The notes beneath the pieces are model-generated. The model searched no databases and was not told the origin of the DNA. It was given only the letters and a program-made list of their open reading frames with translations. DNA of 64,000 bases from Peptococcaceae bacterium BRH_c8a (GTDB taxonomy: Bacteria > Bacillota > Desulfotomaculia > Desulfotomaculales > Desulfallaceae), in the NCBI GenBank assembly GCA_000961575.1, contig LADP01000021.1, forward strand, positions 124,001 through 188,000, read 5' to 3'. Position 1 is the first letter of the stretch. The number at the start of each line of letters is the position of its first letter. Below, piece after piece: positions 62,309-64,000 of this stretch. Made by a program: the position numbers and the translations under genes.

Positions 62309-63328
62309 GTGCGCAGGAAGTTGTTGTTCTTTTTAATCACGCTGCTGGCGGTAACAATGCTGGTGGCCGGATGCGGTGGAACTCAGGTGGCGGAAGATAA
62401 AGACCAGGAACAAGCGGGCGAGCAGGGTAGCAGTGAAACTGAAACCCACAGCTATTTAATGGCCACCGGTGGTACGGGCGGTACATATTACCCGTTGGGC
62501 GGGTCTATAGCCCAGGTGTGGAATGATAATGTAGAGGGATTGGATGTTACAGTGCAAGCCACCGGAGCTTCGGTAGAAAATTTAAGGCTTCTGGCCAGCG
62601 GTGAAGCCCATTTGGCCATGGCTATGAACGGGCCGGCTCAGGCTGCCTGGGACGGTACCGGTGATTTTGACGGCCAAGCGATTAACAATATCCGTGCTGT
62701 TGGTGTTATTTATCCCGAAGTAATGCAGATAATCGCACCGGTTGAATCGGGAATTAAGAAAGTGGCCGACCTTAAAGATAAGCGGGTTTCGATCGGGCCC
62801 GTGGGCAGTGGTACCGCTTCTGCGGCGATAACCATTTTAAACTCGTTCGGGCTGGATCCCGATCAAGATATCAAACAATTCCAAGAAAATTTTGCTGATG
62901 CAGCGCGTAAGCTGAAGGATGGGCAATTAGACGCAGCATTTGCCGTGCTGGCAGTCCCGGCCGGTAATGTGGTGGATATTACCACATCCAAGCCCGTAAC
63001 CATTGTTGATATTGACGGCGAAGGTCTGCAAAAGCTTCTGGAGTCGGATCCCACCTTCTCGCCGTACGAGATACCCGGCGGAACATACAAAGGCCAGGAT
63101 GAAACAGCCTTTACTGTTTCACAGTGGGCCGTGCTGTATGTGCAAGAAGATTTACCTGAGGAAGTCATTTACAACATTACCCAGTTGATGTATGAAAAAA
63201 CAGCTGACATTGCCAAGGGCCATGACCGGGGCAATCAGATTACCATTGAAAATGCTTTGAAAGGAATTGAACCGGTTGAATTCCACCCGGGAGCAATTAA
63301 ATATTACAAAGAAAAAGGATTGATGTAA
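62309..63328 (+). CDS. TAXI-family TRAP transporter solute-binding lipoprotein, second system
   Basis: A 339-residue lipoprotein (lipobox LVAGC, Cys about residue 22) with an acidic Glu/Gln-rich linker and the TAXI fold: MATGGTGGTYYPLGGSIAQVW, KDKRVSIGPVGSGTASAAITIL and the C-terminal EFHPGAIKYYKEKG. It is a paralogue of the protein at 25915. First gene of a second SBP-DUF1850-permease operon. AAGGAGG lies before the GTG start. Confidence 0.92.
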   Translation: MRRKLLFFLITLLAVTMLVAGCGGTQVAEDKDQEQAGEQGSSETETHSYLMATGGTGGTYYPLGGSIAQVWNDNVEGLDVTVQATGASVENLRLLASGEAHLAMAMNGPAQAAWDGTGDFDGQAINNIRAVGVIYPEVMQIIAPVESGIKKVADLKDKRVSIGPVGSGTASAAITILNSFGLDPDQDIKQFQENFADAARKLKDGQLDAAFAVLAVPAGNVVDITTSKPVTIVDIDGEGLQKLLESDPTFSPYEIPGGTYKGQDETAFTVSQWAVLYVQEDLPEEVIYNITQLMYEKTADIAKGHDRGNQITIENALKGIEPVEFHPGAIKYYKEKGLM

Positions 63329-63376
63329 GCACTGCGTATGTTAACGGATTACCGAAGTCGAAGAAAAGTGACTATA

Positions 63377-63886
63377 ATGAGTACCCTTAAGGGTGCTCAT
63401 TATATAGCTTTTTTGGCTATTATTATTTTGCTGGCTGCACTTTTGTATGCCGGCAAAAATTATGCTGTTTTTAAAATTAGTGAGCATTTTACCGGTAACG
63501 TAGTTTATTCCAAGCTAATTAGGGTCGGTGATACCTTTACCCTTACTTACATACACTCAGTTACCAAACAACCAGTTTACGAAGTTTTTAAAGTAGAAGC
63601 GAAGCAAATATTGTCGCTGGTAGAAATGCGCTACGATTCATTTGGTGCCAACCTACCGGTGGGATCGGAACATATGAGCGAAGAGACTACGAGTTTTACA
63701 ATTCAGGACGGTTACTACATGATCCGTTACGAAAACCGAAAATTCAAACTAGTCCCATTAATGGTGGGGCAGGTGGTTGCTGATCATACCATTGTCATGA
63801 ATAACGGTGAAGCTTTAAGACTGCTTGATATAACGAGCGGCGGCACTTATGTTGATATATACGTAAAGCCACTGCTATGGAAATGA
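63377..63886 (+). CDS. DUF1850 membrane-anchored protein, second TRAP system
   Basis: A 169-residue paralogue of the gene at 25237: one N-terminal span (YIAFLAIIILLAALLYAG) and the DUF1850 hallmark LTYIHSVTKQPVYEVFKV. The start is uncertain: ATG 63377 fits the membrane span, while ATG 63338 is also in frame, and neither has a strong ribosome site. Same order as the first TRAP operon. Confidence 0.82.
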   Translation: MSTLKGAHYIAFLAIIILLAALLYAGKNYAVFKISEHFTGNVVYSKLIRVGDTFTLTYIHSVTKQPVYEVFKVEAKQILSLVEMRYDSFGANLPVGSEHMSEETTSFTIQDGYYMIRYENRKFKLVPLMVGQVVADHTIVMNNGEALRLLDITSGGTYVDIYVKPLLWK

Positions 63887-63902
63887 AATGAAGAGGGGAA
63901 TT

Positions 63903-64000
63903 ATGTCTGAGCAAGAAAAAATGATTCTTAAAGATAAGCTAAAACAAAATATCCCCGATGATAATGAGCAGAACCTGGTGGAAGCGGTTTTGGAAAAATA
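63903..64000 (+). CDS. Partial CDS, probably TRAP permease N-terminus
   Basis: An ATG-started frame with AGAGGGGAA upstream runs off the window end after 32 complete codons (MSEQEKMILKDKLKQN...). No membrane part is reached. By position after a TAXI binding protein and DUF1850 gene it should encode the fused TRAP permease, matching the order at 23-27 kb. Confidence 0.6.
   Translation, partial: MSEQEKMILKDKLKQNIPDDNEQNLVEAVLEK

Overview
The window looks like a chromosome segment of an anaerobic, spore-forming, low-to-mid-GC Firmicute of the Desulfotomaculum/Pelotomaculum type (Peptococcaceae and relatives). This rests on strong AGGAGG ribosome sites with many TTG/GTG starts, a ferredoxin-dependent 2-oxoacid oxidoreductase, a small siroheme sulfite-reductase-like protein, glutamate 2,3-aminomutase, TAXI-type TRAP transporters, S-layer homology repeats, and YqhV- and YitD-like genes common in endospore formers. 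No tRNA, rRNA, CRISPR array, prophage or transposase gene was seen. Genus-level placement is inference.

Layout. 0.2-2.9 kb: zinc regulator and ABC uptake genes (zur-like, znuC, znuB) and a NUDIX hydrolase. 3.1-6.0 kb: pabA-pabB-pabC for p-aminobenzoate, behind its own promoter and a leader with an intrinsic terminator. 6.2-19.4 kb: mixed genes (GNAT-like protein, two metallophosphoesterases, a class I aminotransferase, SLH protein, a DegT-family protein lacking the usual PLP lysine, ferredoxins, sulfite-reductase-like protein, hbd with an orphan AMP-ligase C-terminal domain). 19.6-31.3 kb: lspA-rluD, phosphosulfolactate-synthase-like gene, a complete TAXI-TRAP operon, a D-amino-acid aminotransferase, an orphan KorD-like ferredoxin, a YgjP-type protease, an MFS exporter, yqhV. 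31.6-41.7 kb: the pyrimidine operon pyrR-pyrB-pyrC-carA-carB-pyrK-pyrD with two PyrR-type attenuators. pyrF lies further on at 50.2 kb, and pyrE is not in the window. 41.8-55.4 kb: two EamA exporters, mgtE, an Fe-alcohol dehydrogenase, a beta-carbonic anhydrase, larB-larC1-larE (nickel-pincer cofactor), an ECF-like sigma factor, a DUF1287 lipoprotein and a cupin. 55.5-64.0 kb: korDABC, its neighbouring sigma-54 activator, glutamate 2,3-aminomutase, and a second TAXI-TRAP operon that runs off the end.

The most interesting signal is regulatory. The korDABC operon and the distant orphan ferredoxin gene at 28.2-28.5 kb each have a near-perfect sigma-54 (-24/-12) promoter. About 120 bp upstream of each promoter lies a pair of 13-bp dyads of the form TGTCA(T/A)NNTGAGA, spaced 48-49 bp apart. 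A sigma-54 enhancer-binding protein with a Cys-rich sensor region, PAS, AAA+ and Fis-type HTH is encoded directly behind korC. Together these suggest a small regulon linking 2-oxoacid oxidation to a spare ferredoxin. A further sigma-54-like promoter precedes the Fe-alcohol dehydrogenase.

Several repeat families sit between genes: heptanucleotide arrays with inverted partners, GTCATCCTGAGCG-type hairpin repeats, and a GC-rich palindromic element. One copy of the palindromic element supplies the last codons of an EamA transporter gene.
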